This document shows positions 14,337-23,817 of a stretch of DNA of 39,219 nucleotides, piece by piece. Positions within the stretch are counted from its first letter, which is position 1. The number at the start of each line of letters is the position of its first letter. Location: the NCBI GenBank assembly GCA_017541025.1, contig JAFXZY010000048.1, positions 1-39,219 on the forward strand. The letters are read 5' to 3'. The stretch comes from Bacteroidaceae bacterium. GTDB lineage: Bacteria > Bacteroidota > Bacteroidia > Bacteroidales > Bacteroidaceae. The notes beneath the pieces were generated by a model that was not told the DNA's origin, did not search any database, and worked only from the letters and a program-made list of their open reading frames with translations. The position numbers and the translations under genes were made by a program.

Positions 14337-15509
14337 ATGGAAAAACTCTGGAACAACAACTACCGCAAAGCATGGGTTGCCAACTTCATGATGTATTTCT
14401 CCTTCATGATTCTGACACCCTTGCTGCCGTTGTATCTGAGCGAGGAGTTTGGTGCCAACAAGGACCAAATAGGCTTGGTGCTGAGCGGCTATGCCCTTAC
14501 GGCTTTGCTGATAAGACCCTTCAGCGGGTTCTTTGTAGATAGTTTTCCCCGTAAGGCGGTGCTGCTGATCTGCTATTTCCTGTTCTTTATTCTCTTTGGC
14601 GGATACATAGTGGCTGGCTCGTTGCTCTCGTTCTGCATCATCCGAACGCTGCACGGAGCCCCCGTGGGTGCAACAACAGTTGCCAACAGCACCGTTGCCA
14701 TAGATGTACTGCATCCTACCCGCAGAGCCGAGGGCATAGGCTACTATGGTCTGAGCAACAATATGGCTACGGCTATTTCCCCAACAGTAGGACTGCTTAT
14801 ATATCAGTGGACAAACAATTACACAATCATTTTCTGTGTTTCGTTGCTGACAGCAGGAATAGGACTGCTTATTAACAGCACACTGAAGCTGAAACCCAGA
14901 GAATGTGCTACACAACGACCAAGAATCCAGTTGGACCGTTTCCTCTTATTAAAGGGGTGGAGCCAGGCTTTATGTATGGCCGGATTCAGTTTCTCGTATG
15001 GTGTTATCAGCACCTATCTGGCCATCTACGGCAAGGAGGAACTGGGCATTACAACGGGCACAGGACTCTTCTTTGCATTGTTGAGTTTGGGACTGATGTC
15101 GAGCCGTTTAGTGGGGGCCCGCTCTTTGCGCAAAGGCTTGGTAGTAAAGAATGCCAAACATGGCGTGTTGGTATCGCTCTTCGGTTATCTGCTCTTTGCT
15201 GCCGTCCATAATCCTATAGGCTACTACGGAGCAGCGCTGATAATAGGTTTAGGCAACGGGCACATGTTTCCTGCCTTCCAGACGATGTTTCTGAATCTGG
15301 CTCCCAACAATCAACGGGGCACAGCCAACAGTACCCTGCTAACTGCCTGGGACCTGGGTGTAGGACTTGGTATCATTCTGGGGGGCTTCATTGTAGAGCA
15401 TACCTCTTATAATATGGCTTTCTGGGCAGCTTGGATTAGCAACCTCATGGGAACGATCTTCTTCTTTGCCTACGCCAAAGGACACTTTGAACGGAACAAA
15501 TTAAGGTAA
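14337..15509 (+). CDS. MFS transporter
   Basis: The 390-residue protein has about 12 membrane helices. The loop after helix 2 is GFFVDSFPRK, the family's GxxxDRxxRR-type motif, and RTLHGAPVGATTVANS is the helix 4 region; LPLYLSEEFGANKDQIGLVLSG is characteristic of the Bacteroidetes branch. The substrate is not clear. It is followed by an AraC-type regulator and a TonB-dependent receptor, so it may move a ligand that the receptor imports, or export a related compound. A run of heptamer repeats lies between it and the regulator. Confidence 0.9.
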   Translation: MEKLWNNNYRKAWVANFMMYFSFMILTPLLPLYLSEEFGANKDQIGLVLSGYALTALLIRPFSGFFVDSFPRKAVLLICYFLFFILFGGYIVAGSLLSFCIIRTLHGAPVGATTVANSTVAIDVLHPTRRAEGIGYYGLSNNMATAISPTVGLLIYQWTNNYTIIFCVSLLTAGIGLLINSTLKLKPRECATQRPRIQLDRFLLLKGWSQALCMAGFSFSYGVISTYLAIYGKEELGITTGTGLFFALLSLGLMSSRLVGARSLRKGLVVKNAKHGVLVSLFGYLLFAAVHNPIGYYGAALIIGLGNGHMFPAFQTMFLNLAPNNQRGTANSTLLTAWDLGVGLGIILGGFIVEHTSYNMAFWAAWISNLMGTIFFFAYAKGHFERNKLR

Positions 15510-15510
15510 A

Positions 15511-15603
15511 CGGTTAGAGGTTAGAGGTTAGAGGTTATTGAAAACGTAAACAGTAAACGGTAAACGGTAAACAGTAAACAGTAAACAGTAAACAGTAAAC
15601 TAA
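15511..15603. repeat. GTTAGAG and TAAACAG/TAAACGG heptamer arrays
   Basis: About four GTTAGAG units (15,513-15,537), then about eight TAAACAG/TAAACGG units (15,546-15,600). The second array ends immediately before the start codon of the AraC gene, so it forms the leader of that gene. Confidence 0.85.
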
Positions 15604-15606
15604 TAT

Positions 15607-16359
15607 ATGCAGCAAATCCTTCATCTACTTTGCACTGCCGGAAGTTGCCAACTACACTTCTCCGGGCATGAGCATACGCTGAGTGCGGGTGGTTGCATGA
15701 TTGCTATGGCCAGTCATGTAGGACATATTCAGCCATCGGAGGATTGCCAACTTTACCAACTGTTGCTGCCTGCCGACCTTCAAGCCTCTTGTATGCCCCA
15801 TAGCAGTTACGGAACTTGTGGATGGCTGCACTTGTTTATGCATCCTATCTTTCAGTTAGAAGATGAGATGCTGGTTATCTTGGAGCACGACTTCAAGGAT
15901 GTAGCCTTCCGCTCCGAACACACTCCCGAAACCTATCGCCAGGAGGCCATCCTGCAAAGTATGCGCACCCTTTATCTGGATGCCATGAGTGCCCACGAAG
16001 CCCTTTTTGAACACGAAGAAACAACACAACGGGCAGCAGATATCATGTCGCGCTTCATTCGTATGTTGGAGAACGGGAGTTATCGTCAACAGAGAACCGT
16101 AGCTTTTTATGCTCAGGAACTTTGTGTCACTCCCAAGCACCTGCACAAGATCTCTACTCAGGTAAGCGGACGTACGCCCAGTTACTGGATTCAGCAGTTC
16201 ACAGTAATGGAAATCAGACATTTGCTGATGCACAAGAAACTCTCGGCAAAGGAAATTTCGGACAAGCTGAATTTCGACAGCATTTCACATTTTAGCCGTT
16301 ATATATCTGAACATCTTGGAGTTACACCAAAAAAAATAAAACAAGCCCCATCCCACTAG
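15607..16359 (+). CDS. AraC family transcriptional regulator
   Basis: The 250-residue protein has an N-terminal cupin-like sensor (about 1-110, with LHFSGHEHTLSAGGCMIA) and a C-terminal AraC double helix-turn-helix (about 145-248). The recognisable parts are YAQELCVTPKHLHKISTQVSGRTPSYWI for the first helix-turn-helix and AKEISDKLNFDSISHFSRYISEHLGVTP for the second. It is slightly short for the family, and an in-frame stop directly upstream (15,601) excludes a longer start. It sits between the MFS gene and the TonB-dependent receptor and is their likely regulator. The leader is made of heptamer repeats. Confidence 0.9.
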   Translation: MQQILHLLCTAGSCQLHFSGHEHTLSAGGCMIAMASHVGHIQPSEDCQLYQLLLPADLQASCMPHSSYGTCGWLHLFMHPIFQLEDEMLVILEHDFKDVAFRSEHTPETYRQEAILQSMRTLYLDAMSAHEALFEHEETTQRAADIMSRFIRMLENGSYRQQRTVAFYAQELCVTPKHLHKISTQVSGRTPSYWIQQFTVMEIRHLLMHKKLSAKEISDKLNFDSISHFSRYISEHLGVTPKKIKQAPSH

Positions 16360-16392
16360 AGGAAATATTGGTAACACAGTGCGAATTTTAGG

Positions 16393-16425
16393 TTTGCTTT
16401 CATACGTACATTGTTAATACCTTTG
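16393..16425 (+). promoter_or_regulatory. Promoter of the TonB-dependent receptor gene
   Basis: TTTG at 16,393-16,396 and TACCTTTG at 16,418-16,425 with 21 bases between match the Bacteroidetes -33/-7 pattern. The leader before the start at 16,470 is about 40 bases. Confidence 0.8.
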
Positions 16426-16469
16426 CACCTAAATTAACAGGTATTACAAAATCAAGCAATATTTAAGTC

Positions 16470-18368
16470 ATGCAAATTCGCACATTGTTACTTTTGGGTG
16501 CCGGCGCTGCAAGTCTTTCTTTGCAGGCCGCAACCCTAAGTGAAGTTATTCAGGACACCACTCAGATGGGCGAGGTCGTAGTTACCGGTACACGCAACGC
16601 CACAGATGCGCGTTACCTGCCCCTCACCGTTACCAGTATCAGTAACGAAAAACTCAACGAGAACTTCCGTTCTTCTGTTCTTCCTACCGTTATGGAACAG
16701 ACTCCAGGCTTGTTTACCACCAGCCGGGGTGTGCTGGGCTACGGTGTTAGCACAGGAGCTGCAGGAAACCTGAAGATTCGAGGCGTAGGAAGCGGTGCCC
16801 AGTTGTTAGTACTCATAGACGGACAACCCCAGTATGCCGGACTGATGGGACACCCTATTCCAGATGCTTACCAGACCATGATGGCCGAGAAGGTTGAGGT
16901 GCTTCGTGGTCCTGCCAGCTTACTCTACGGCAGCAACGCTATGGGTGGCGTCGTAAACATCATTACACGTCAGATGAACGAGGACGGCAGCAAGACAAAC
17001 ATCCGTCTGCAAGGAGGCAGCTACGGAACTGTTCAGGCCGATGGTGTGAACCGCTTCCGTATGGGAAAATTCCACAGCGTTGTAGGTGCACAGTACCAAC
17101 GCACAAGCGGACATCGCGACAATAGCGAGTTTGAGCAGTTTGGCGGCTATGCCAAGTTGGGTTACGACTTCTCGGAACACTGGAAGGCTTTTGCCGATGC
17201 AAATGTTACGCACTTCAATGCCAGCAACCCTGGTCCTTCCTATGCTCCCCTGATTGACAACGATTCCAAAATTACCCGTGGTTTGGCCAGCATCAGCCTT
17301 ATCAACAGTTTCCAAAATACCAGCGGTACGTTGCGTGCCTTCATCGACTGGGGACACCATAACATCGACGACGGCTACAACATTGGCGGTACACCCAAAT
17401 CATACCTTTACCTGCACGACGATTACATTGCCGGCATCACTTGGTATCAGAGTGCCAGTTTCTTCAAGGGAAATACCGTTACCGTCGGACTCGACTGGCA
17501 GCACTTCGGAGGTAGTGCCTGGAACGAGGATAAAGTTACCGAGGCTAAGACTTATCTGGTAAAGGATGCTGATGGCAACTTGGTAGAGAAGCAGCATTGC
17601 GACGAGGTGGGAACATACGTTGATTTCCGTCAGGACATCTGCCCCTGGTTGACAATAGATGCCGGACTGCGCGTAGATTGGCATTCTGTTGTCGGCACAG
17701 AACTCGTTCCACAGGGCGGTCTTTCCTTCCATCCTACCCGCAATGCCGACATCAAGGCGCTTGTAAGCAAGGGGTTCCGCAATCCCATTATCCGCGAGAT
17801 GTATATGTTTCCTCCTGCAACCACAGATCTGTTGCCTGAAAGCATGATGAATTACGAGATTGCCTACACACAGCGTATTGGCAAGAAGGCTCACATCGGG
17901 GCCAACATATTCTATATCAAGGGTAAGAATCTCATCAATACCGTCAGAATAGACGGTCGTCCACGCAATGTGAACACAGGCGACTTCGAAAACTGGGGTA
18001 TTGAACTTTCAGCCGACTATGCCATCAACCGCCATTGGAGCGTAAACGGCAACTACTCGTTCCTGCGTATGGATACACCCATCGTGGGAGCTCCCGAGGG
18101 CAAGCTTTACGTTGGCGGCAAGTATCACAACGAGAAGTGGACCGTTACTGCAGGTCTGCAGAACATCAGCGGCCTTTATATCACCACCGGTGCCAACACG
18201 CAGAAAGAAAACTTTACCCTGCTGAACGCTACCGTCAGCTACAAGGTATTGCCTTGGATGGCTATCTTTGCCAAAGGCGACAACCTGTTGGCCGAACGTT
18301 ATCAGACGTACGACGGGTTCTACATGCCTAAGGCTACCTTTATGGGTGGTGTAAACATCGATTTCTGA
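16470..18368 (+). CDS. TonB-dependent outer-membrane receptor
   Basis: A 632-residue receptor with signal peptide (about 1-20), then the TonB box region TTQMGEVVVTGTR (about 29-42). The plug domain (about 45-165) has LPTVMEQTPGLF, LKIRGVGSGAQLLVLIDGQP and VEVLRGPASLLYGSNAMGGVVNI. The 22-strand barrel fills the rest and ends in the aromatic FMGGVNIDF. There is no CarboxypepD_reg or STN domain in front and no SusD partner, so it belongs to the siderophore/cobalamin/metal-type class and not the glycan class. The ligand is unknown. It is controlled by its own promoter, next to AraC and MFS genes. Confidence 0.92.
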   Translation: MQIRTLLLLGAGAASLSLQAATLSEVIQDTTQMGEVVVTGTRNATDARYLPLTVTSISNEKLNENFRSSVLPTVMEQTPGLFTTSRGVLGYGVSTGAAGNLKIRGVGSGAQLLVLIDGQPQYAGLMGHPIPDAYQTMMAEKVEVLRGPASLLYGSNAMGGVVNIITRQMNEDGSKTNIRLQGGSYGTVQADGVNRFRMGKFHSVVGAQYQRTSGHRDNSEFEQFGGYAKLGYDFSEHWKAFADANVTHFNASNPGPSYAPLIDNDSKITRGLASISLINSFQNTSGTLRAFIDWGHHNIDDGYNIGGTPKSYLYLHDDYIAGITWYQSASFFKGNTVTVGLDWQHFGGSAWNEDKVTEAKTYLVKDADGNLVEKQHCDEVGTYVDFRQDICPWLTIDAGLRVDWHSVVGTELVPQGGLSFHPTRNADIKALVSKGFRNPIIREMYMFPPATTDLLPESMMNYEIAYTQRIGKKAHIGANIFYIKGKNLINTVRIDGRPRNVNTGDFENWGIELSADYAINRHWSVNGNYSFLRMDTPIVGAPEGKLYVGGKYHNEKWTVTAGLQNISGLYITTGANTQKENFTLLNATVSYKVLPWMAIFAKGDNLLAERYQTYDGFYMPKATFMGGVNIDF

Positions 18369-18459
18369 TAATTTTTCTGTTTGTCTCTGTTTTTTTGCCC
18401 GTTTCGGTTGTTTTTCTTCGGTTTATTTCCGTAATTTGCCATGTAATACGGATTAAACA

Positions 18460-19437
18460 ATGAAGATTAGCATAGCCGGAACGGGCAAAATAGTTGAAGA
18501 GGTGCTGAAAATGCTTCAGCACGAATTTGCAGGAAGAATAGAGGTAACAGGCATCTTCTCGCGCGAGAAAAGCGTCGAACACACCATAGACCTTTGTCAA
18601 GCCTACGCACCCACAGGATTTGTGTTTACCGATTATGCACGGATGCTGCAGGAGGCGGAGGCCGATTTTGTTTATATAGCCAACGCCAACCACGTACATT
18701 ACGAGTATGCCATTCAGGCCATAGAGGCCGGTCACAATGTGATTGTGGAGAAACCCATAGCCGTTGACCGAGCAGAGACGGAGGCACTTTTCGATGCTGC
18801 CATTACTCGCTGCGTCTATTGTCTGCCTGCCTTCAGCCTGCTTTATATGCCTCTGTTCCGACAGCTTATTGACTTGCTTCCCCAACTGGGAACCATACGT
18901 ATGGTAAACGGATGTTACTCGCAGTACAGCAGTCGGTACGACCGTTACCTGCAAGGCGAAATCACTCCTGTCTTCGACCCACAGCAGTCGGGTGGCTGCC
19001 TGCGCGACCTGAACATCTACAATCTCTGCTTTACCATCGGCCTGTTCGGTCCTCCACGTGTCATCCGTTATGCCCGCAACTTGGGTTGGAACGGCATCGA
19101 TACCAGCGGTACGTTGCTCATGCAGTACCCTACATCGGTTGTCAGCATGGGAGCAGCAAAGGATTCAGACGGTTTGAGCTTTGCCTGTATCCAAGGTGAG
19201 AAAGGATATATCAAGATAAAGGGCTCCGTGAGCATCTTGCAGGAGTTTACGCTGCATCTGCGCGGACAAGAGCCTCAGACTTTCAAAGCCGACCCTACGC
19301 GTCATCGTCTGAGTTATGAGTTCGAGGAGTTCCTACGCCTGATAGAGGATCGCCAAAACTGCCACATCGTCATTCCCTACGTATATCGCGTAGCACAGGA
19401 AATCGCCATCGCATTGGAAAGAATGAGTGAAGAGTGA
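18460..19437 (+). CDS. Gfo/Idh/MocA family oxidoreductase
   Basis: The 325-residue enzyme starts with a Rossmann fold (MKISIAGTGKIVEEVL, glycine motif at about residues 6-11), has the YIANANHVHYEYAIQAIEAGHNVIVEKPIAV segment (the EKP motif near 95-98), and a C-terminal substrate domain with GGCLRDLNIYNLCF, the equivalent of the family's GGGxxxDxGxHxxD region, and an equivalent catalytic Lys at the EKP motif. Members are NAD(P)-dependent sugar or cyclitol dehydrogenases. No substrate can be assigned. It follows the receptor gene by about 90 bases but ties with that locus only by position. A GC-rich palindromic element follows it. Confidence 0.9.
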   Translation: MKISIAGTGKIVEEVLKMLQHEFAGRIEVTGIFSREKSVEHTIDLCQAYAPTGFVFTDYARMLQEAEADFVYIANANHVHYEYAIQAIEAGHNVIVEKPIAVDRAETEALFDAAITRCVYCLPAFSLLYMPLFRQLIDLLPQLGTIRMVNGCYSQYSSRYDRYLQGEITPVFDPQQSGGCLRDLNIYNLCFTIGLFGPPRVIRYARNLGWNGIDTSGTLLMQYPTSVVSMGAAKDSDGLSFACIQGEKGYIKIKGSVSILQEFTLHLRGQEPQTFKADPTRHRLSYEFEEFLRLIEDRQNCHIVIPYVYRVAQEIAIALERMSEE

Positions 19438-19462
19438 AAAATATAAATCAACTAACCACTAA

Positions 19463-19497
19463 CCCCCTCTCCTTGGGAGAGGGCCGGGGAGAGGCTG
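19463..19497. repeat. GC-rich palindromic element between oxidoreductase and tex
   Basis: CCCCCTCTCC-TTGGGAGAGGG plus CCGGGGAGAGGCTG. In reverse it reads CAGCCTCTCCCCGGCCCTCTCC then AAGGAGAGGGGG, close to the copy inside the RND gene. Confidence 0.75.
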
Positions 19498-19509
19498 CCA
19501 ACCGAAATT

Positions 19510-21636
19510 ATGACTTTTGAATCAATTATAGCCCAGCGTTTGGGCCTCAAGGAACAATACGTTGCAAACACCGTGGCACTATTGCAAGAAGGTGCCACCA
19601 TTCCGTTCATCAGCCGCTACCGCAAGGAAGCCACTGGTGGGATGACAGATATTCAGGTAGCACAAGTGAGTAACGAACTGGATAAACTGACGGAGTTGCA
19701 GAAACGCAGAGAATACATCCTTACCACCATCGAGGGACAGGGAAAGCTTACCCCCGAGTTGGCCGAACGCATCCAGAATTGTTGGGACAGCACAGAGTTG
19801 GAGGACATCTACCTGCCTTATAAGCAAAAGAGACGTACACGCGCCCAAGTAGCACGCGAAGCAGGCCTTGAGCCATTGGCCAGACAACTGATGCGCCAAG
19901 GGCCCGAACCTGTTTCCTCACTGCTCACTTCCTACAAGGATTGTCCCATGGACCCGTTGCAGGGTGCTCAGGATATTATTGCCGAATGGGTCAGCGAGGA
20001 CGAGCACGCCCGTAACACCCTGCGCACCACCTTTAGCCTGCATGCCGAGATAAGCAGTAAGGTGATAAAGGGAAAGGATGCCGAGGGGCAGAACTTCCGC
20101 GATTATTTTGACTGGCACGAACGTCTGGACCGATGTACCAGTCATCGTCTGCTGGCTATGCGCCGAGGCGAGGCAGAGGGTATTCTGCGCATCAGCATCA
20201 GCGTAGATGACGAACGGGCCATAGAACGTATCTCGCGTCAGTTCGTGCGTAGCAACAACGAATGTAGCAAAGCCGTACAGGAAGCTGTAGAAGACGGTTA
20301 CAAGCGACTCTTGGAGCCCAGCATCAGCAACGAGTTTGCAGCCTCTTCACGTCAGAAGGCCGACGAGGAAGCCATCCGTATCTTCGTCCGGAATTTAGAG
20401 CAACTGCTCATGGCAAGCCCCTTGGGACAGAAGCGCGTAATGGGTATCGACCCAGGGTTTCGCACAGGCTGCAAGGTAGTCTGTCTGGACGAGCAGGGCA
20501 ACCTGCTGCACCACGATGTCATCTTCCCCCACCCGCCTCGTTCCGAACGAGTGCAGTCGATGCTTACCATAGGAAAGCTAATCGAGAAGTACCAGGTTCA
20601 GGCCATCTCCATTGGCAACGGAACAGCAGGCCGCGAGACAGAGGATTTTATCAATCATTTGGAACTGCCCGAGGGCACTGAGGTATATAGCGTCAGCGAG
20701 GACGGAGCCAGCATCTACAGCGCCAGCGAAGTGGCACGCGAAGAGTTCCCCAACGAGGATGTTACCGTGCGTGGGGCAGTGAGCATAGGACGCCGACTGA
20801 TGGATCCTCTGGCCGAACTGGTGAAGATAGACCCCAGCAGCATCGGTGTGGGACAGTACCAGAAAGATGTCAACCAGAGCGCCCTGAAGAAAAGCCTCGA
20901 CCAGACGGTTGTTAACTGTGTGAACCGTGTGGGTGTGAACCTGAATACCGCCAGCAAATTTCTGTTGACATACGTCAGCGGATTAGGTCCTGCCCTGGCA
21001 CAGAACATTGTAGATTACCGCAAGCAGAACGGAGCCTTCCGTACCCGTCGCGAACTGCTCAAGGTGCCCCGCATGGGTGCCAAGGCCTTCGAGCAATGTG
21101 CCGGCTTCCTACGTGTGCAAGGAGGAACAGAGCCGCTGGACAACAGCGCCGTCCATCCCGAGCGCTATGCACTGGTGCAGCAGATGGCCAAGGATTGCAG
21201 ATGTAAGGTAGAAGACCTTCTTACAGACAGCGGGAAACGTAAGCAGATAGATATAAACAAATATGTATCGGCCTCAGTAGGCCTCCCCACCCTACAGGAC
21301 ATTATGGCCGAGTTGGAGAAACCCGGCCGCGACCCACGCAAGCCCCTCACGCAGTTTGCTTTCGATCCAACGGTACACGAACTTTCCGACCTTCGTCCCG
21401 GAATGATTCTGCCCGGCATCGTCAGCAACATTACCAACTTCGGAGCCTTTGTCGATGTAGGCGTACACACCAAGGGGTTGGTACACATCAGCCAGCTGGC
21501 CGATAAGTATGTCAAAGACCCCACTACTGTCGTCAGCCTGCACCAGCATGTGATGGTCCGCGTAGTAGAGGTGGATATGCAACGCGAACGCATTTCACTC
21601 TCCATGAAAGGACTACAGGGGCCCGCTAACCAATAA
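19510..21636 (+). CDS. tex: Tex-like RNA-binding protein
   Basis: A full-length 708-residue Tex protein. In order: the N-terminal helical Tex domain (about 1-300, with QEGATIPFISRYRKEATGG), the YqgF/RuvC-like domain (about 311-440, starting MGIDPGFRTG), the HhH segment (about 480-560, with SGLGPALAQNIVDYR), and the S1 RNA-binding domain (about 630-705, with GIVSNITNFGAFVDVGVHTKGLVHISQ). Tex proteins bind RNA and are linked to transcription, stress response and virulence in several bacteria. It is followed closely (23 bases) by the GH43 gene, with heptamer repeats in the gap; co-transcription is possible but the two are functionally unrelated as far as I can see. Confidence 0.95.
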   Translation: MTFESIIAQRLGLKEQYVANTVALLQEGATIPFISRYRKEATGGMTDIQVAQVSNELDKLTELQKRREYILTTIEGQGKLTPELAERIQNCWDSTELEDIYLPYKQKRRTRAQVAREAGLEPLARQLMRQGPEPVSSLLTSYKDCPMDPLQGAQDIIAEWVSEDEHARNTLRTTFSLHAEISSKVIKGKDAEGQNFRDYFDWHERLDRCTSHRLLAMRRGEAEGILRISISVDDERAIERISRQFVRSNNECSKAVQEAVEDGYKRLLEPSISNEFAASSRQKADEEAIRIFVRNLEQLLMASPLGQKRVMGIDPGFRTGCKVVCLDEQGNLLHHDVIFPHPPRSERVQSMLTIGKLIEKYQVQAISIGNGTAGRETEDFINHLELPEGTEVYSVSEDGASIYSASEVAREEFPNEDVTVRGAVSIGRRLMDPLAELVKIDPSSIGVGQYQKDVNQSALKKSLDQTVVNCVNRVGVNLNTASKFLLTYVSGLGPALAQNIVDYRKQNGAFRTRRELLKVPRMGAKAFEQCAGFLRVQGGTEPLDNSAVHPERYALVQQMAKDCRCKVEDLLTDSGKRKQIDINKYVSASVGLPTLQDIMAELEKPGRDPRKPLTQFAFDPTVHELSDLRPGMILPGIVSNITNFGAFVDVGVHTKGLVHISQLADKYVKDPTTVVSLHQHVMVRVVEVDMQRERISLSMKGLQGPANQ

Positions 21637-21658
21637 CCGCTAACCAATAACCAATAAA
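21628..21658. repeat. TAACCAATAACC-type heptamers between tex and GH43
   Basis: Units TAACCAA, TAACCGC, TAACCAA, TAACCAA fill the gap between the two genes, starting before the tex stop codon and running up to the GH43 start codon. Confidence 0.8.
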
Positions 21659-21659
21659 T

Positions 21660-23711
21660 ATGAAACGTTTAACAATTTTATCCGTTCTGTCGTTCTGCGC
21701 CCTCTTTGGGCAAGCACAGAACCCTTATCTGCCGCTTTGGGAGCATGTGCCCGATGGCGAACCCCGTGTGTTTGAAGACCCCGACAACCCAGGTAAGTTG
21801 CGTGCCTACATCATTGGTTCGCACGACACCCATTACTCGGAATACTGCGGAAACGACATCCGTATGTGGTCAGCTCCTGTCGAGGACCTTACGCAGTGGC
21901 GCGACGAAGGCCCCATTTTCTCTTACTACGTAGATGGACGTTGGGACACCATGTATGCCCCCGATCTGGTAGAGATAAAAGACCCTGATACAGGCAAGAA
22001 GACCTACTGGCTCTATCCCCACTCCCGTGGATGGAGGCGAGTTCCAATGGTTTGCAAGGGAGACCGTCCCAATGGTCCCTTCACCCCAGTAAATCTTACT
22101 GCAGACGGACGTGCCTGCGTAGAAGGGTCGCTTATAGACTTCGACCCCTCGGTCTTCGTCGAGAATATCACCGACAAGAAAGACCCCGACTTCTCCAAAG
22201 GCTTCCGTGCCTACGTTTTCTATGGTTTCCAGCATAGTACTGCCTGCCAGTTAGACCAGAACACCATGTTCTCCAAACGTCCAGGCACCGAACTTATAGA
22301 CCCCTTCATACCTGCCAGCAGCAACGACGGACGTTTGCTCGATAAGGAAGGCAGCGAATATAAAGCCCTCTACGAAGGACAGAACCCCCTCGACTTCAAC
22401 TTCTTCGAGGCCAGCAGCATCCGTCAGGTAGGCAACAAGTACGTAATGGTATTCAGCGGCTACAGCGGCAAGGAGTACGGACAGGGCAACACCAACTCAG
22501 CCCTGCGCTATGCCTTTGGCGACTCACCCCTCGGCCCCTGGCGCTCAGGCGGTGTGCTGGTGGATTCGCGCGGTATTGTGCCCAATCAGGACGGCACACA
22601 GCTTGTAGGCACCAATTATGCTCATAACACCCACGGCTCTCTGCAGGAGATAAACGGCCAGTGGTACGTATTCTATCATCGTCCTCCGCGCGGCTTTGGC
22701 AATGCCCGTCAGGCTATGGTAGCACCGGTTAAGATAGTATGGGACAAGAAACCTGTAGCCAAGGGCGGTATGGTACGCATAACGGGTTACGACCCCTTTG
22801 CACCCAATAACGAGTGGACAGCAAAGGCCTCCGACGGTAACGAATACACAGGAGCCGAGGTTACCAGCGAAGGTTTCCAGATCTACGGTCTTCCACCCTA
22901 CCAATATTACTCAGCCGGCATAGCCTGTTATCTTGCCGGTCCCGGAGCCCACGAGAGTATGCAGGACAACCACGATGTATGGAACAATTCTATGGACCTT
23001 GCAGGCCTTAAGAACGGCTGTGCCATAGGCTTCAAGTATTTTGGCTTTGGCGGCTTGCAGCAGAGCATCAAGGGACTTCCGGCCTTCGTTGGCACCAGGC
23101 AGGGCGACGGCACCGAAATCTGTCTGAACCTCACCCCCAACGGCAAGAATGCCTTCCGCATAAAGGTGATGCTGGACGGTCCTGTCAGTAATAATGTATG
23201 GAAGGGACAGCAGATAGCCGTTATCGACGTTCCTGCCGATACCCCCAATCGTCCTCAGACCTTCCGTGCCAAAGTTCCCGCAGTAGAAGGTCTCACAGGC
23301 AAGCATGCCATCTATCTGTTGGTAGAAGGTCCGGAGATGCCTCCCCGTCCCGAACGCCCCCAGTGGGGCCGTCGTCAGGAGCCCCAGCGTCCCGTTGGCC
23401 TTCTCGACCTTCACGGCATAGGCTTCGCCAGTGCCTCCCACACCTTCAGCGTGCCCGTTGTGCCACAGGTTACCATCGAGGCAGACGGACAGCGTCTGCA
23501 GCTGCCCGAGAAAGCCCTCTTCAGCAGCAATGCCAACGGATATATCGATGTAACACATTACCAGGTATATGCACCACTGAAGGCAGGCTCTAAGATTGAA
23601 GCCACCTCCGACACCCCGCAAGTGAAGTTCGAGATAAGCCCCATCACTGCAGGTCGTGCCACCGTTAAGGCCACCTATAAGGGAAAAACGAAAACGTACC
23701 TCATAAACTAA
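21660..23711 (+). CDS. Glycoside hydrolase family 43 protein
   Basis: A 683-residue secreted enzyme with signal peptide (about 1-19, GQA-Q). The five-bladed propeller of GH43 covers about 30-370. Likely catalytic residues are Asp40 (base; PRVFEDP), Asp162 (pKa modulator; DFDPSVF) and Glu250 (acid; FFEASSIRQVGNKYV), the last followed by the characteristic NTHGSLQEINGQWYVFYHR. The C-terminal half (about 380-683) contains a beta-sandwich region similar to CBM6-like modules and a Big-2-like end. GH43 enzymes release arabinose or xylose from hemicellulose. The location near a CE1-type esterase supports a plant cell-wall diet, but there is no SusC/D here. Confidence 0.9.
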   Translation: MKRLTILSVLSFCALFGQAQNPYLPLWEHVPDGEPRVFEDPDNPGKLRAYIIGSHDTHYSEYCGNDIRMWSAPVEDLTQWRDEGPIFSYYVDGRWDTMYAPDLVEIKDPDTGKKTYWLYPHSRGWRRVPMVCKGDRPNGPFTPVNLTADGRACVEGSLIDFDPSVFVENITDKKDPDFSKGFRAYVFYGFQHSTACQLDQNTMFSKRPGTELIDPFIPASSNDGRLLDKEGSEYKALYEGQNPLDFNFFEASSIRQVGNKYVMVFSGYSGKEYGQGNTNSALRYAFGDSPLGPWRSGGVLVDSRGIVPNQDGTQLVGTNYAHNTHGSLQEINGQWYVFYHRPPRGFGNARQAMVAPVKIVWDKKPVAKGGMVRITGYDPFAPNNEWTAKASDGNEYTGAEVTSEGFQIYGLPPYQYYSAGIACYLAGPGAHESMQDNHDVWNNSMDLAGLKNGCAIGFKYFGFGGLQQSIKGLPAFVGTRQGDGTEICLNLTPNGKNAFRIKVMLDGPVSNNVWKGQQIAVIDVPADTPNRPQTFRAKVPAVEGLTGKHAIYLLVEGPEMPPRPERPQWGRRQEPQRPVGLLDLHGIGFASASHTFSVPVVPQVTIEADGQRLQLPEKALFSSNANGYIDVTHYQVYAPLKAGSKIEATSDTPQVKFEISPITAGRATVKATYKGKTKTYLIN

Positions 23712-23786
23712 AAGTAAAAAAAGTTTAAGAAGGTTAAGAACTTTGGCCGTTGGCTTCGCTAATCGCTAACCGCTAACCGCTAAACC

Positions 23787-23815
23787 AAAAAAGGAGCCTC
23801 GCGGGCTCCTTTTTT
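23787..23815. terminator. Bidirectional terminator between GH43 and M6 protease
   Basis: A 12-bp stem, AAAAAAGGAGCC pairing with GGCTCCTTTTTT, on a five-base loop. T-runs on both strands suit the converging genes. Just before it, 23,757-23,785 carries more CGCTAACCGCTAAC heptamers. Confidence 0.9.
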
Positions 23816-23817
23816 AC

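Noticed and set aside
15511-15603. CRISPR-like array
   Set aside because: The units are 7 bases and contiguous, with no spacers or cas genes.
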